This document shows, one piece after another, positions 17,759 to 26,339 of a stretch of DNA of 64,000 bases. Below the pieces are notes generated by a model. The model was not told where the DNA came from and searched no databases. It saw only the letters and a list, made by a program, of their open reading frames with translations. The stretch comes from Roseovarius litorisediminis (GTDB taxonomy: Bacteria; Pseudomonadota; Alphaproteobacteria; Rhodobacterales; Rhodobacteraceae). Location of the stretch: NCBI RefSeq assembly GCF_900172295.1, contig NZ_FWFL01000006.1, positions 62,001 through 126,000 of the forward strand. The letters run 5' to 3'. Each line of letters begins with the position of its first letter. The stretch's first letter is position 1. The position numbers were made by a program, and so were the translations under genes.

Positions 17759-20002
17759 ATGACGCAGACATTCAAAACTGACAGTCGGAAGATGCTGGGG
17801 CGTCTTCGTGCTGCCATGGCCGAAGACGCGGCGGGCCAGGCACGGCTTGACCAGATCACGGATCTTATCGCCGAGGAAATGCGCACCGAGGTCTGTTCGA
17901 TCTATCTGTTCCGCGATGACGACACGCTGGAGCTTTGTGCAACCCAGGGCCTGAATCCGCAGGCCGTGCACGAAACCCGCATGAAACTGGGCGAAGGCCT
18001 GGTAGGTCGGGTGGCCCGCACCGGCCAGACCATCAACACCGATGATGCCCCCGGCACCAAAGGTTTTCGCTATATGCCCGAAACCGGGGAAGAGGCATAT
18101 ACCTCCTTCCTTGGCGTACCGATCCAAAGATTGGGTGAAACGCTGGGGGTTCTGGTGGTGCAGTCCAAACAGGCGCGCACCTTTTCCGACGAAGAGATCT
18201 ATGCCGTCGAAGTGGTTGCCATGGTGTTGGCTGAAATGGCCGAACTTGGTGCCTTCATCGGCGAAGGGGCGGCTATGTCGGCCCGGCACCAGCATCCGGT
18301 TCTGTTTCGCGGCGCCACGGCACAGGAGGGGGCCGCGCAAGGCCATGTCTGGCTGCACGAACCGCGCGTCGTGGTCACCAACCTGATTGCCGAAGACCCC
18401 CACCGCGAACTTGAGCGTCTGCACACGGCCGTGGAAGAACTGCGCGTTGGCGTCGACAAGATGCTCAACATTGCCGCCATAGGCGACAAGGAACAGCTTG
18501 AGGTACTCGAGGCTTACCGCATGTTTGCCAATTCCAAAGGCTGGATGCGCCGCATGGAAGAGGATATCGGCCGGGGCTTGTCAGCCGAAGCGTCGGTCGA
18601 GAAAGAACAATCCACCGCCCGCGCCCGGATGGGCCAGGTCACCGACGCCTATCTGCGCGACCGCCTGCATGATCTGGATGATCTCAGCAACCGTCTGCTG
18701 CGCATTCTCACCGGTCAGGGCGCTGAAACCGGTGCCGAAATGCCACCAGACCCGATCCTGATTGCCCGCAATATCGGCCCCGCCGAACTGCTGGATTACG
18801 GCCGCGGCCTTAAAGGTATCGTGCTTGAAGAAGGCTCGGTCGGCAGCCATGCCACCATCGTCGCCCGCGCACTGGCCATCCCATTGGTAATCCACGCCCA
18901 GCGCATCACCACCGAGGCCCTGAATGGCGATCCCATCCTTGTTGACGGCGATCAGGGTGTTGTGCATTTGCGGCCAGACGACACGGTAATCAGCGCCTTC
19001 CGTGACAAGATGGCGATGCAGGCACAGGCGCAGGAACGTTATGCCTCGATTCGCGACAAACCGGCGGAAACGCTGTGTGGTCAACGGATCACGCTAAAGA
19101 TGAACGCCGGTCTGATGGCCGACCTGCCCAGCCTGGAAAACTCCGGCGCCCAGGGCGTCGGCCTGTTCCGGACCGAACTGCAGTTCCTGATCCGCAACCA
19201 CATGCCCAAGCGGGCCGAACTAAGCGAGCTTTATTCGCATGTCATGGACGCCGCCAAAGGCAAGCGCGTGGTGTTTCGTACGCTCGATATCGGCTCGGAC
19301 AAGGTGCTGCCCTATATGAAGGCCACCGACGAACCAAACCCGGCCATGGGCTGGCGGGCGATCCGGGTGGGGCTGGATAAACCCGGTGTGATGCGCATGC
19401 AGCTGCAGGCCCTGATCCGCGGAGCCGCCGGGCGGCCGCTGACGGTGATGTTCCCGTTTGTTGCCCAACGCGAAGAATTCACCGCCGCCAAACGCGAAAT
19501 GGACAAGGCACTTGAACGCGAACGTATCCTTGGCCATCCGCTTCCCGAAAGCCTTGAGGTCGGCGCCATGCTGGAAACGCCCAGCATTGCCTTTTCCACC
19601 GATGATTTTTATCGCGAAGTCGATTTTCTGTCGATCGGCGGCAATGACCTCAAGCAGTTCTTCTTTGCCGCCGACCGCGAGAATGAACGCGTGCGCCGAC
19701 GCTATGACACGCTCAACGTCAGCTTCCTGCGCTTTCTGGAATGGATTGTGGAACGTTGCGCAAACAACGGCACACCGCTCAGCTTTTGTGGCGAGGATGC
19801 CGGCCGCCCGGTAGAGGCCGCCTGCATCACGGCCATGGGCCTGCGCACCCTGTCGATGCGCCCGGCCTCAATCGGGCCGGTCAAATCGATCCTGCGGCGC
19901 ACCGACCTGAGCGAACTGCGTGCCGTGATCAATGATGCCCGCGACCGGGGCGAACAATCGGTACGCCCCGCAGTTCTGGAATACCTTCGCGGTAAGCTTT
20001 AA
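17759..20002 (+). CDS. ptsP: Phosphoenolpyruvate-protein phosphotransferase PtsP (enzyme I of the nitrogen PTS)
   Basis: 747 residues, correct for EI-Ntr. Domains in order: a GAF sensor (about 20-165), the HPr-binding helical domain (about 175-330), the swivelling phosphohistidine domain with His364 in EEGSVGSHATIVARA, and the PEP-binding TIM barrel with GVGLFRTELQFL, a conserved arginine in FRTLDIGSDK, MLETPS, SIGGNDLKQF and catalytic Cys677 in FCGEDAG. It passes phosphate from PEP to NPr and EIIA-Ntr, linking nitrogen and carbon state to regulation rather than sugar uptake. The GAF domain is where glutamine acts in homologues. ptsO and ptsN are not in the window. Confidence 0.95.
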   Translation: MTQTFKTDSRKMLGRLRAAMAEDAAGQARLDQITDLIAEEMRTEVCSIYLFRDDDTLELCATQGLNPQAVHETRMKLGEGLVGRVARTGQTINTDDAPGTKGFRYMPETGEEAYTSFLGVPIQRLGETLGVLVVQSKQARTFSDEEIYAVEVVAMVLAEMAELGAFIGEGAAMSARHQHPVLFRGATAQEGAAQGHVWLHEPRVVVTNLIAEDPHRELERLHTAVEELRVGVDKMLNIAAIGDKEQLEVLEAYRMFANSKGWMRRMEEDIGRGLSAEASVEKEQSTARARMGQVTDAYLRDRLHDLDDLSNRLLRILTGQGAETGAEMPPDPILIARNIGPAELLDYGRGLKGIVLEEGSVGSHATIVARALAIPLVIHAQRITTEALNGDPILVDGDQGVVHLRPDDTVISAFRDKMAMQAQAQERYASIRDKPAETLCGQRITLKMNAGLMADLPSLENSGAQGVGLFRTELQFLIRNHMPKRAELSELYSHVMDAAKGKRVVFRTLDIGSDKVLPYMKATDEPNPAMGWRAIRVGLDKPGVMRMQLQALIRGAAGRPLTVMFPFVAQREEFTAAKREMDKALERERILGHPLPESLEVGAMLETPSIAFSTDDFYREVDFLSIGGNDLKQFFFAADRENERVRRRYDTLNVSFLRFLEWIVERCANNGTPLSFCGEDAGRPVEAACITAMGLRTLSMRPASIGPVKSILRRTDLSELRAVINDARDRGEQSVRPAVLEYLRGKL

Positions 20003-20492
20003 GGCAAACCAGCGCACCGGTTTAGGAACCTTGACGACGTCGGGCGGAAAATGGAGTGGTGGCGTGTGGACGACGAAACGCCCCATCGCCAAAGCGCCTT
20101 TGGCACAAAGCGCCAAAAACGCTGATGAAAGGCTCGGGCCTGCAGCAAATAACCCGGGCATTCCCGCTGTAAAAACTCCAGCCGACTGCTCCAAACAAAA
20201 GGGTAACTCAACCCTTTCGGGCAGAAAGCTAAATATACCCCAAAAAGTTGATTTAACTCACTGATGCAATTCAGTGCGTTCAGATGCAGAATGGTCAAAT
20301 CTTTTTTGGTGAGCTAATTTCCAATTAAAGTATTGATAAATATTTATTTATTTTGGAATTCGCGTTTCTTGAAATTTGTTTTGTTAAAAACGGGTTTCAA
20401 TCTATAATTGTCGTGCTTTTTGATAGTTCACGCTTGTTACCAGCTCCTTTTCCGGGCTGATTTTTACCAGTTAAAATCTAAACATTTTTTCA
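20003..20492. other. 505-base gap upstream of the VCBS-type protein, AT-rich in its second half
   Basis: The first 300 bases hold a direct repeat AAAGCGCC and small hairpins, including CACTGA/TCAGTG at 20259-20276, but no supported gene; the open frame 19932-20264 has no family features. The last 200 bases are strongly AT-rich and contain a promoter-like pair. The base-composition change marks the start of the VCBS transcription unit. Confidence 0.5.
20381..20408 (+). promoter_or_regulatory. Sigma70-type promoter upstream of the VCBS-type gene
   Basis: TTGTTA at 20381-20386, a 16-base spacer, then a perfect TATAAT at 20403-20408. It lies in AT-rich DNA 100 bases before the start codon. Such a consensus -10 box is rare in GC-rich alphaproteobacteria. 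Confidence 0.6.
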
Positions 20493-20500
20493 AGAGGAGG
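20493..20500 (+). promoter_or_regulatory. Strong Shine-Dalgarno AGAGGAGG
   Basis: AGAGGAGG ends 7 bases before the ATG at 20508, close to an ideal anti-16S match. It fixes the start of the VCBS-type gene. Confidence 0.8.
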
Positions 20501-20507
20501 CGTCTAT

Positions 20508-23225
20508 ATGGCACGCTCAATTACATTCACTGTTGAAGGTCCAGTCGACAGTCTAATCACAATAACTGAGTTAGCAGACGGGACATTGCGATTTGATATC
20601 GAGATTTTGGGCGACGGGGCTTTGGGTGATCTGCGCGGCATGTTCTTTGATTTGGGCGATTTAGATGCCAGCACTGCCGGTTTGGCCATCACAGGCGTGG
20701 ACGGCAGCGAAGACGTTATCGGCGGCACGGTATTTGGCGAAGAAAATGTTGACCGCGTTAAGGGTGATGTGAACATCAAAGGCCAGGTTGAAAAGGAACA
20801 AGGTAAATTCGATGTTGGTGTCGAGTTCGGCACACCCGGCAGGGGCAGAGATGACATTTCAGAGGCAAGTTTCATTCTATCGTCAGATATAATGGATCTG
20901 TCGCTGGACAGCCTTGATCTGGCTGATTTCGGTTTGCGCTACACTTCCATCGGCCAAGGGCGGGATCAAGGGGGAAGCTCCAAGGTTGCAGGCGATGCCA
21001 GCGGAGTTGCCCGCGATGACGCTTTCGAAGTTGATGAAAACTCGGAAGATACTGCAGATTTGCTGGCCAATGACACCAATGGCGCACAACCGGACGGCAC
21101 CCGCAAAACCGTAATTTCGGTCGAGGATGCGGACGGCAGCCTGCCTGCTGTCGCCGGAGGTTTTGAGCGGACAGTCGTGGTTGATTCTCTTGTGCTTGGC
21201 ACGCTTTTTATCAGCACTGACGGCTTTGCGACCTTTACGGCGGATGGTGCGGATGTGGACAAACTGGGTCACGACGCAATCAAGACCTGGGGATTTACCT
21301 ATGAGACCACTTCAAGCACGGGCAACTTGGCAACAGCGGATGTGGTTCTGACCATTGATGGTCAGAACGACCAACCCAACGCCTTTGATGTTGCGCTTAC
21401 TGTCAATGAAGATGATGCCTTTGACACCGTACAGAACTCGCAATTCCAGCCTTTGACTGGCGATGGCGTGACGGGCAGTTTTGTGGGCACGGATATCGAC
21501 ATTGGAGATGCGCTGAGCTTCCAGATTATTTCGGCCCCGACGGATGAGTTTGGCAATCAATATGGTAAAGTGGTCAATAACGGTGACGGTACATTTACTT
21601 TTAACCCGACAGATGAATTTCAGTTCCTGGAGGAGGGAGAAACCCGTGATGTGACTTTTCAATATGTCGCGATTGATGACAGCGGCGTAGGTCTTACACC
21701 TATCTCACCCGAAGAAACAGACACCTCGACCCCAGCCACAATCACCGTGACCGTTGTTGGTGCGGATGACGCGCCTATCAACTTTACCGATGACTTGCTG
21801 TTTGCGACGACGGGGCAGTCGATGTTCGGCACCGGTGAAGCGCTGAACTTTCAACCCGATTTGCCGTTCTTTGGCTTTGACACCGGAACGCAAAGCCTCA
21901 ACGCGACGATTTTGTCGGGCTTTTCTATCGAGGGTGACTTTCTTGAAGGGATTCTGGACGGGATCGAGTCTATCGTGAATGCCATTGGCGATCTTGGTTG
22001 CACCATCGGATCGATCTTTGGTGCAGATTGTGACGCGGATGTTGACCTGCCCAGTTCGATCAACATCCCCGGCATCAGGACCGAGGGGGATTTCTCGGCC
22101 AGGGTTGGTTTGCAGCCCTATTTCTCGTTCAATTCCGGAGAAGTGGATGCATCCATTCCGGTTGACGTGATGTTCACCACACCGCGGCAAGTGGAAAACG
22201 GCGAAAGTTTCATCGTTGAAAGCGTCTACACGGTGGACGGTGGTGCGACCTTCAGCACGATGTCTCCGAACGTGAACTTTGGCATGGATTTCATCTTTGA
22301 TATTGATACGGCGCTTGATCTGCTGGTTGGCAGTACGCGCCTTGATATCTGGGATCTCGACACCGGCAATATCTCTGGGTTCGAAGGCGAGTTGGGCGAA
22401 CCTGGCTTCAACCTGTTTAATGCAACAGGCGATGATCTGGAAATCGAAGGAATCGATCTGGCCGGGTTTGGCACGCTCGACCTTAACTTCCCTGTCATCA
22501 ACACAACAAGCGACCCGCTTGTTCCGGGCAGTGAAACACTCACCAGCGAAGGTGAAGACGATGTTGCTGTCCTGACCCTTGATATCGACGCCATAGCAGC
22601 CCAGGCGATCGAATTGGCCACGGGCGTTCCGATCACCTTTGGCGAAAGCGATAGCTTTGGTCTTGGAACCACCATTGCCGGCGTCGATCTTAACCTGATC
22701 TCGATTAACTATACCTGGGACGTTGTTGCAGTTGACCTGATCACCACGCTGAAGGCGATTCAGGAATTCTCTCTGTCCCTGATTGATCTGCCGCTGGTTG
22801 CCAATCTTGAAGACGGCTCCTCCATCACCGGGTTCTCTTTGGGTGACGAGATCACCATTGTAGCGCCGGACGACAGCCTGTTCGATGTCGATGTGGACGG
22901 AAATGCCGATGGATTGATGGGCGTCGATGTCGCCGTCGATATGGATGCGGTGTTCTCTAACCTTTCGACGCTCGGGCTTGATCTGGACCTGTTTACCGGC
23001 CTGCTGCGGTTTGATGCAGGAATTGGTTCCAGCTTCTTTGACGGACCAAGTATCAGCCTGTTTGACGGTATTATCCCATCGATTGATGGCAATGACGACG
23101 GCTTCCTGCTTGGCAATACGTTCTCGCTTCTCAGCGATGTGCCTGTAGGCACACTCTTTGAAGAAGAGTTCCCGATTGAAGGTTGGAACACAGAATCAAC
23201 CGATTTCATCTTCGATATCGCCTGA
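20508..23225 (+). CDS. Large acidic VCBS/Ig-repeat protein, probably secreted or surface-bound
   Basis: 905 residues, very acidic, with almost no lysine after residue 440 and no N-terminal signal peptide. The first 150 residues (ITITELADGTLRFDIEILGD, then VGVEFGTPGRGRDD) form a domain seen at the start of several Rhodobacterales exported proteins. Two VCBS-type beta repeats follow: about 160-290 (DDAFEVDENSEDTADLLAND) and 295-435 (VVNNGDGTFTFNPTDEFQFL, ending ITVTVVGADDAP). Residues 440-905 are an unrecognised beta-rich region with repeated VDLN/LDLN/FD strings. RTX nonapeptides are absent. The acidic-aromatic end TDFIFDIA resembles type I secretion signals. No secretion genes are adjacent. 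A consensus promoter and strong ribosome site suggest high expression. Adhesion or matrix formation is a guess. Confidence 0.7.
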   Translation: MARSITFTVEGPVDSLITITELADGTLRFDIEILGDGALGDLRGMFFDLGDLDASTAGLAITGVDGSEDVIGGTVFGEENVDRVKGDVNIKGQVEKEQGKFDVGVEFGTPGRGRDDISEASFILSSDIMDLSLDSLDLADFGLRYTSIGQGRDQGGSSKVAGDASGVARDDAFEVDENSEDTADLLANDTNGAQPDGTRKTVISVEDADGSLPAVAGGFERTVVVDSLVLGTLFISTDGFATFTADGADVDKLGHDAIKTWGFTYETTSSTGNLATADVVLTIDGQNDQPNAFDVALTVNEDDAFDTVQNSQFQPLTGDGVTGSFVGTDIDIGDALSFQIISAPTDEFGNQYGKVVNNGDGTFTFNPTDEFQFLEEGETRDVTFQYVAIDDSGVGLTPISPEETDTSTPATITVTVVGADDAPINFTDDLLFATTGQSMFGTGEALNFQPDLPFFGFDTGTQSLNATILSGFSIEGDFLEGILDGIESIVNAIGDLGCTIGSIFGADCDADVDLPSSINIPGIRTEGDFSARVGLQPYFSFNSGEVDASIPVDVMFTTPRQVENGESFIVESVYTVDGGATFSTMSPNVNFGMDFIFDIDTALDLLVGSTRLDIWDLDTGNISGFEGELGEPGFNLFNATGDDLEIEGIDLAGFGTLDLNFPVINTTSDPLVPGSETLTSEGEDDVAVLTLDIDAIAAQAIELATGVPITFGESDSFGLGTTIAGVDLNLISINYTWDVVAVDLITTLKAIQEFSLSLIDLPLVANLEDGSSITGFSLGDEITIVAPDDSLFDVDVDGNADGLMGVDVAVDMDAVFSNLSTLGLDLDLFTGLLRFDAGIGSSFFDGPSISLFDGIIPSIDGNDDGFLLGNTFSLLSDVPVGTLFEEEFPIEGWNTESTDFIFDIA

Positions 23226-23230
23226 TGATC

Positions 23231-23254
23231 GTTCGGCCGGGCAACCGGCCGAAC
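23231..23254 (+). terminator. Perfect 10-bp hairpin with GCAA tetraloop
   Basis: GTTCGGCCGG and CCGGCCGAAC flank GCAA, a GNRA tetraloop, six bases after the VCBS-type stop. No T-run follows, so it may stabilise the mRNA end rather than terminate by itself. Confidence 0.6.
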
Positions 23255-23363
23255 ACCCGACTATAAACAATAGGTTTCGAAGATGGATGCCCGCCCGGTC
23301 GTCCTCTGTCGCAAAAAAATCCGCCTAAGATGGGTTTGCACCGCAAGAAAGACGTCACCGTGA

Positions 23364-24134
23364 TCAGGCTTTGTTGAGGGGTGCCTTTTCAACCCGTTTA
23401 CGGAACTCCTCGATCAGATCGGCATGATCCCGGTCAGCTTCAATCGCCAGTCGCCGCAGACCGAAATGCACATGCGCCATCTGTTGGTAATAGCTGGTGT
23501 AGGCATAATTTGTCGCCGCCCCGGCCGCCGCGCCAAGAATGGGAACGGTCTGAGCTGCCAGTTTTTGCCCCAGCACTGTCGCCAGCCGTGGCGCCACCCG
23601 CGCGATCAGTACCTGAAGTGCTGCCCCTGTTACCGCCACACGGGTGCTCAGAAACGCCAGATCCGATCCGTCGTCATGATCCAGCGGCCCGGCGGCTGCA
23701 AAAACCTGTACGCAGTCAAACCTGACACCTTGTTCTGCTGGATCAAATCCGTGTTCGACAGCGACATCCTGAATGGCGCGCAGCAGCACGGTTGTGGTCA
23801 TCGGCAACTCGGCCAGCGCGCTTGGCAAGCCGCCAAAGCCCCCCGCAGCGCCCATCGCCGTGGTCACAACCAGGTTCATCCAGCCGGGCTGTTCGCCGAC
23901 CACATCGCGTGAGCGATGCGCGGCCTGCATGGCCAGTTGCAGGGCCTGTTCAGCGCCCTCACCCAGTCGGGACCGCACAGGCGCAGGTAGACGATCCAAC
24001 AGGTTTTCGGCCTGACCGCCCAGAATATTCAGCACCTGTATCCCGACATTGCCAGCCCGCGCATGGCGCCGGGCCAATGCCTCCAGACGGCGGTTTACAT
24101 CCGGTTCATCAATCGGCGCGTCCAGAAGCTCCAT
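23364..24134 (-). CDS. EcsC family protein
   Basis: 256 residues from the ATG at 24134 (MELLDAPIDEPDVNRRLEAL); the open frame extends upstream but without family character. The EcsC block is MGAAGGFGGLPSALAELPMT followed by TTVLLRAIQDVAVEHGFD, the hallmark of the family, flanked by small amphipathic and Ala/Gly-rich helices (AAQTVPILGAAAGAATNYAY). In Bacillus, EcsC is coded beside an ABC transporter, but its biochemical role is not known. It is probably membrane-associated. It is convergent with the VCBS-type gene and lies 58 bases after a GNAT gene in the same direction. Confidence 0.8.
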   Translation of the reverse strand: MELLDAPIDEPDVNRRLEALARRHARAGNVGIQVLNILGGQAENLLDRLPAPVRSRLGEGAEQALQLAMQAAHRSRDVVGEQPGWMNLVVTTAMGAAGGFGGLPSALAELPMTTTVLLRAIQDVAVEHGFDPAEQGVRFDCVQVFAAAGPLDHDDGSDLAFLSTRVAVTGAALQVLIARVAPRLATVLGQKLAAQTVPILGAAAGAATNYAYTSYYQQMAHVHFGLRRLAIEADRDHADLIEEFRKRVEKAPLNKA

Positions 24135-24192
24135 TTGATCCCTTACTTTGTAAAATCCAATGTTATCAACATTGCCACTTGGCCCCCGGCTT

Positions 24193-24678
24193 TCAAGCGC
24201 AGCGGGTGACTTTACCCACAACCTCATCCCAGGCGCCCGGCACCAGCGCATGGCCCAATACCCGGTCAGGGTTGGTAGGGGGTGGCATTTCAACGCCCTC
24301 AAGCCGGGTAAATCCAAACCGGCTGTAATACGGCTCGTCCCCCACCAGCATCACCCGTTCCCAGCCTTTTTTTGATGCAATCTCAAGGCTTTCCCGTATC
24401 AGATACCCGCCCAGCCCTTCGCCCTGATGCGTCGGGTGCACCGCCACCGGCCCCAGCAAAAGCGCGGTCTGGTCCCCAACCAGAACAGGCCAGAACCGGA
24501 TGGCCCCGGCCAGAATACCCCCTGCGTCACGTGCCACAAGACTCAGGCCCGCCACCGGCGGCACCCCGTCACGCAAACGGTAAGACGACAGCGCCTCGCG
24601 CCCCGGCGCAAAGCAAAGGTCATAGAGGGCTTCCACCTCCCACCAGTCGTCTTTTGTTTCGGGCCGCAGGTCAAACAT
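24193..24678 (-). CDS. GNAT family N-acetyltransferase (YhbS-like)
   Basis: 161 residues from the ATG at 24678 (MFDLRPETKDDWWEVEALYD). Motif A of the GNAT fold is LLLGPVAVHPTHQGEGLGGY, with the acetyl-CoA pyrophosphate loop QGEGLGG, then LIRESLEIASKKGWERVMLV and GDEPYYSRFGFTRL, which is characteristic of YhbS-type enzymes. The acyl acceptor is unknown. It is divergent from the flavin-reductase-like gene with a 79-base gap. Confidence 0.88.
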   Translation of the reverse strand: MFDLRPETKDDWWEVEALYDLCFAPGREALSSYRLRDGVPPVAGLSLVARDAGGILAGAIRFWPVLVGDQTALLLGPVAVHPTHQGEGLGGYLIRESLEIASKKGWERVMLVGDEPYYSRFGFTRLEGVEMPPPTNPDRVLGHALVPGAWDEVVGKVTRCA

Positions 24679-24757
24679 GCGGGGTATCCTTGTGGATTCG
24701 ACTGGAATTGCGCCTAGCACGACGCTAGGTCTGGTACAAACCAGTAAGCGAGGGCAG

Positions 24758-25363
24758 ATGTTCTATAAACCAGAAGACGGCCACGGATTGCCCCACAATC
24801 CATTCAATTCCATTGTGTCCCCACGCCCGATCGGCTGGATATCAACCCGTGGTGCAGATGGATCCGATAATCTGGCCCCCTATTCGTTTTTCAACGCCGT
24901 CGCCTATGTGCCACCCCAGGTGATGTTCGCATCCACCTCGGCCAAGCCCGACCGGGATGGCACCAAGGACAGCGTTGCCAATATCCGCGAAACGGGCGTT
25001 TTCTGCGCCAACATCGTGGAGGAAGCGATGAAAGACGTGATGAATCTCACCTCGGGTGCATGGGCGCGCGAGGTCGATGAATTCGCCGATTCCGGGGTCG
25101 ACAAGGCCGAATGTGTAACCATCAACTGCCCGCGTGTGGCCGCAGCACCTGCATCGCTGGAATGCAAACTGACCCAGATCGTACAATTGCCCGGTGCGGC
25201 AAATTTCGTGGTTTTTGGTGAAGTCACAGGCGTGCACATGCGCGACGACTGCCTTGTTGACGGCATGTTCGACGTGCTGCGCTACAACCCGCTGACAAGG
25301 TTGGGGTATCAGGATTATTCCGTCATCCGCGAGAAATTCAGCCTGAAACGTCCGGGCGAATAG
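24758..25363 (+). CDS. Flavin reductase-like, FMN-binding split-barrel protein
   Basis: 201 residues from the ATG at 24758, preceded by GAGGG; the longer frame overlaps the GNAT start. It matches the DIM6/NTAB flavoprotein group: NSIVSPRPIGWISTRGADGS near residue 20, LAPYSFFNAVAYVPPQVMFA for flavin binding, and KDSVANIRETGVFCANIVEE. Members bind FMN and act as NAD(P)H:flavin reductases or FMN-dependent oxidoreductases. The specific reaction is not deducible. AT composition and neighbours are ordinary. Confidence 0.85.
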   Translation: MFYKPEDGHGLPHNPFNSIVSPRPIGWISTRGADGSDNLAPYSFFNAVAYVPPQVMFASTSAKPDRDGTKDSVANIRETGVFCANIVEEAMKDVMNLTSGAWAREVDEFADSGVDKAECVTINCPRVAAAPASLECKLTQIVQLPGAANFVVFGEVTGVHMRDDCLVDGMFDVLRYNPLTRLGYQDYSVIREKFSLKRPGE

Positions 25364-25482
25364 CACGCCTTTTCGCGGCTCGCCTGGCAATTCAGGTTTG
25401 CAGGGACAAAGCGAACCTTCGCAGAACTCTTGTGTCGGCATTACCTGGTTCTATACTGGCCGTCGAAACGGGGGGACGGAAC

Positions 25483-26172
25483 ATGACCTTAAAGGTAATT
25501 GGAGCCGGGTTTGGGCGCACGGGTACGGCCTCGTTGAAAGTTGCGCTCGAAACGCTGCTTGGCGCGCCTTGTTATCACATGAGCGAAGTTCTGGGAAATC
25601 CCGGGCATGTCGATAAATGGCTTGATGTAGCGGCCGGAAACCCGGACTGGAACTCCATATTCAGGAACTATGAGGCGACAGTTGATTTTCCGGCGTCGAC
25701 ATATTGGCGAGAGCTTGCAGATGCCTATCCAGAAGCGAAAGTGATACTTTCCGTTCGTGATGCAGAAAGTTGGTTTCAGTCCACCCAGAAAACGATCTTC
25801 AGTAAAGACCTTCAGGCGCTTTATGCGGGAACAAAATGGGGTCGAATGATCAAAGCTACAATTGATGATCATCTTGGCGGTGACATCAATGACAAGGAAT
25901 CTGCAATCGCTGCATTCCACGCACATAATGCACGTGTGGCGGAAGCTTTCACTGCAGATCGTCTGCTCAAGTTCGAAGCCAAAGATGGCTGGGCGCCTCT
26001 GTGCAAACTTCTGGATTTGCCAGTGCCCGATGAGGCTTTTCCACATATCAACTCTAAAGAAGAGTTTGACGGCGTCCTGGAACTGTTGAGTTCGCCGCTG
26101 GGCACCGGTGCCATGAACGGAGATGGTATGGCTACAGATTCTGCACACGACGACTTCTTCGATAAAAAGTAG
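25483..26172 (+). CDS. Sulfotransferase family protein (Sulfotransfer_4 type)
   Basis: 229 residues from the ATG at 25483; GGGGGACGGA lies upstream. The N-terminal P-loop-like KVIGAGFGRTGTASLKVALE is the PAPS 5'-phosphosulfate loop, followed by LLGAPCYHM and, near 100, EAKVILSVRDAESWFQSTQK, the 3'-phosphate-binding region with the conserved RD. Members transfer sulfuryl groups or have unknown acceptors; the acceptor here is unknown. The coding region is AT-richer than its neighbours, possibly acquired. It is convergent with a SulP anion transporter gene, but on the other strand, so the link may be chance. Confidence 0.85.
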   Translation: MTLKVIGAGFGRTGTASLKVALETLLGAPCYHMSEVLGNPGHVDKWLDVAAGNPDWNSIFRNYEATVDFPASTYWRELADAYPEAKVILSVRDAESWFQSTQKTIFSKDLQALYAGTKWGRMIKATIDDHLGGDINDKESAIAAFHAHNARVAEAFTADRLLKFEAKDGWAPLCKLLDLPVPDEAFPHINSKEEFDGVLELLSSPLGTGAMNGDGMATDSAHDDFFDKK

Positions 26173-26208
26173 ATTTCGGCGCTTTTTAAGCACCTTTTTG
26201 GTATCGAA

Positions 26209-26234
26209 GCTGAATCCCGAGATCTAGATTCAGC
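26209..26234. terminator. Hairpin in the convergent gap between sulfotransferase and SulP genes
   Basis: GCTGAATC and GATTCAGC are a perfect 8-bp inverted repeat around a 10-base loop, followed by CGGGCTTTTG on the plus strand. It could end transcription of the sulfotransferase gene. Confidence 0.55.
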
Positions 26235-26339
26235 CGGGCTTTTGTAGGCCCGAAGCAGACGCAAGGCCGTGATATGTGATTGCGCTTCTCCAGCTCCGCT
26301 TTGGGCTCGACCAGCTATTCACAACCGAAAATCCCTGCT

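Noticed and set aside
19932..20264. 110-residue open frame after ptsP
   Set aside because: It begins inside ptsP, has no family features and no ribosome site.
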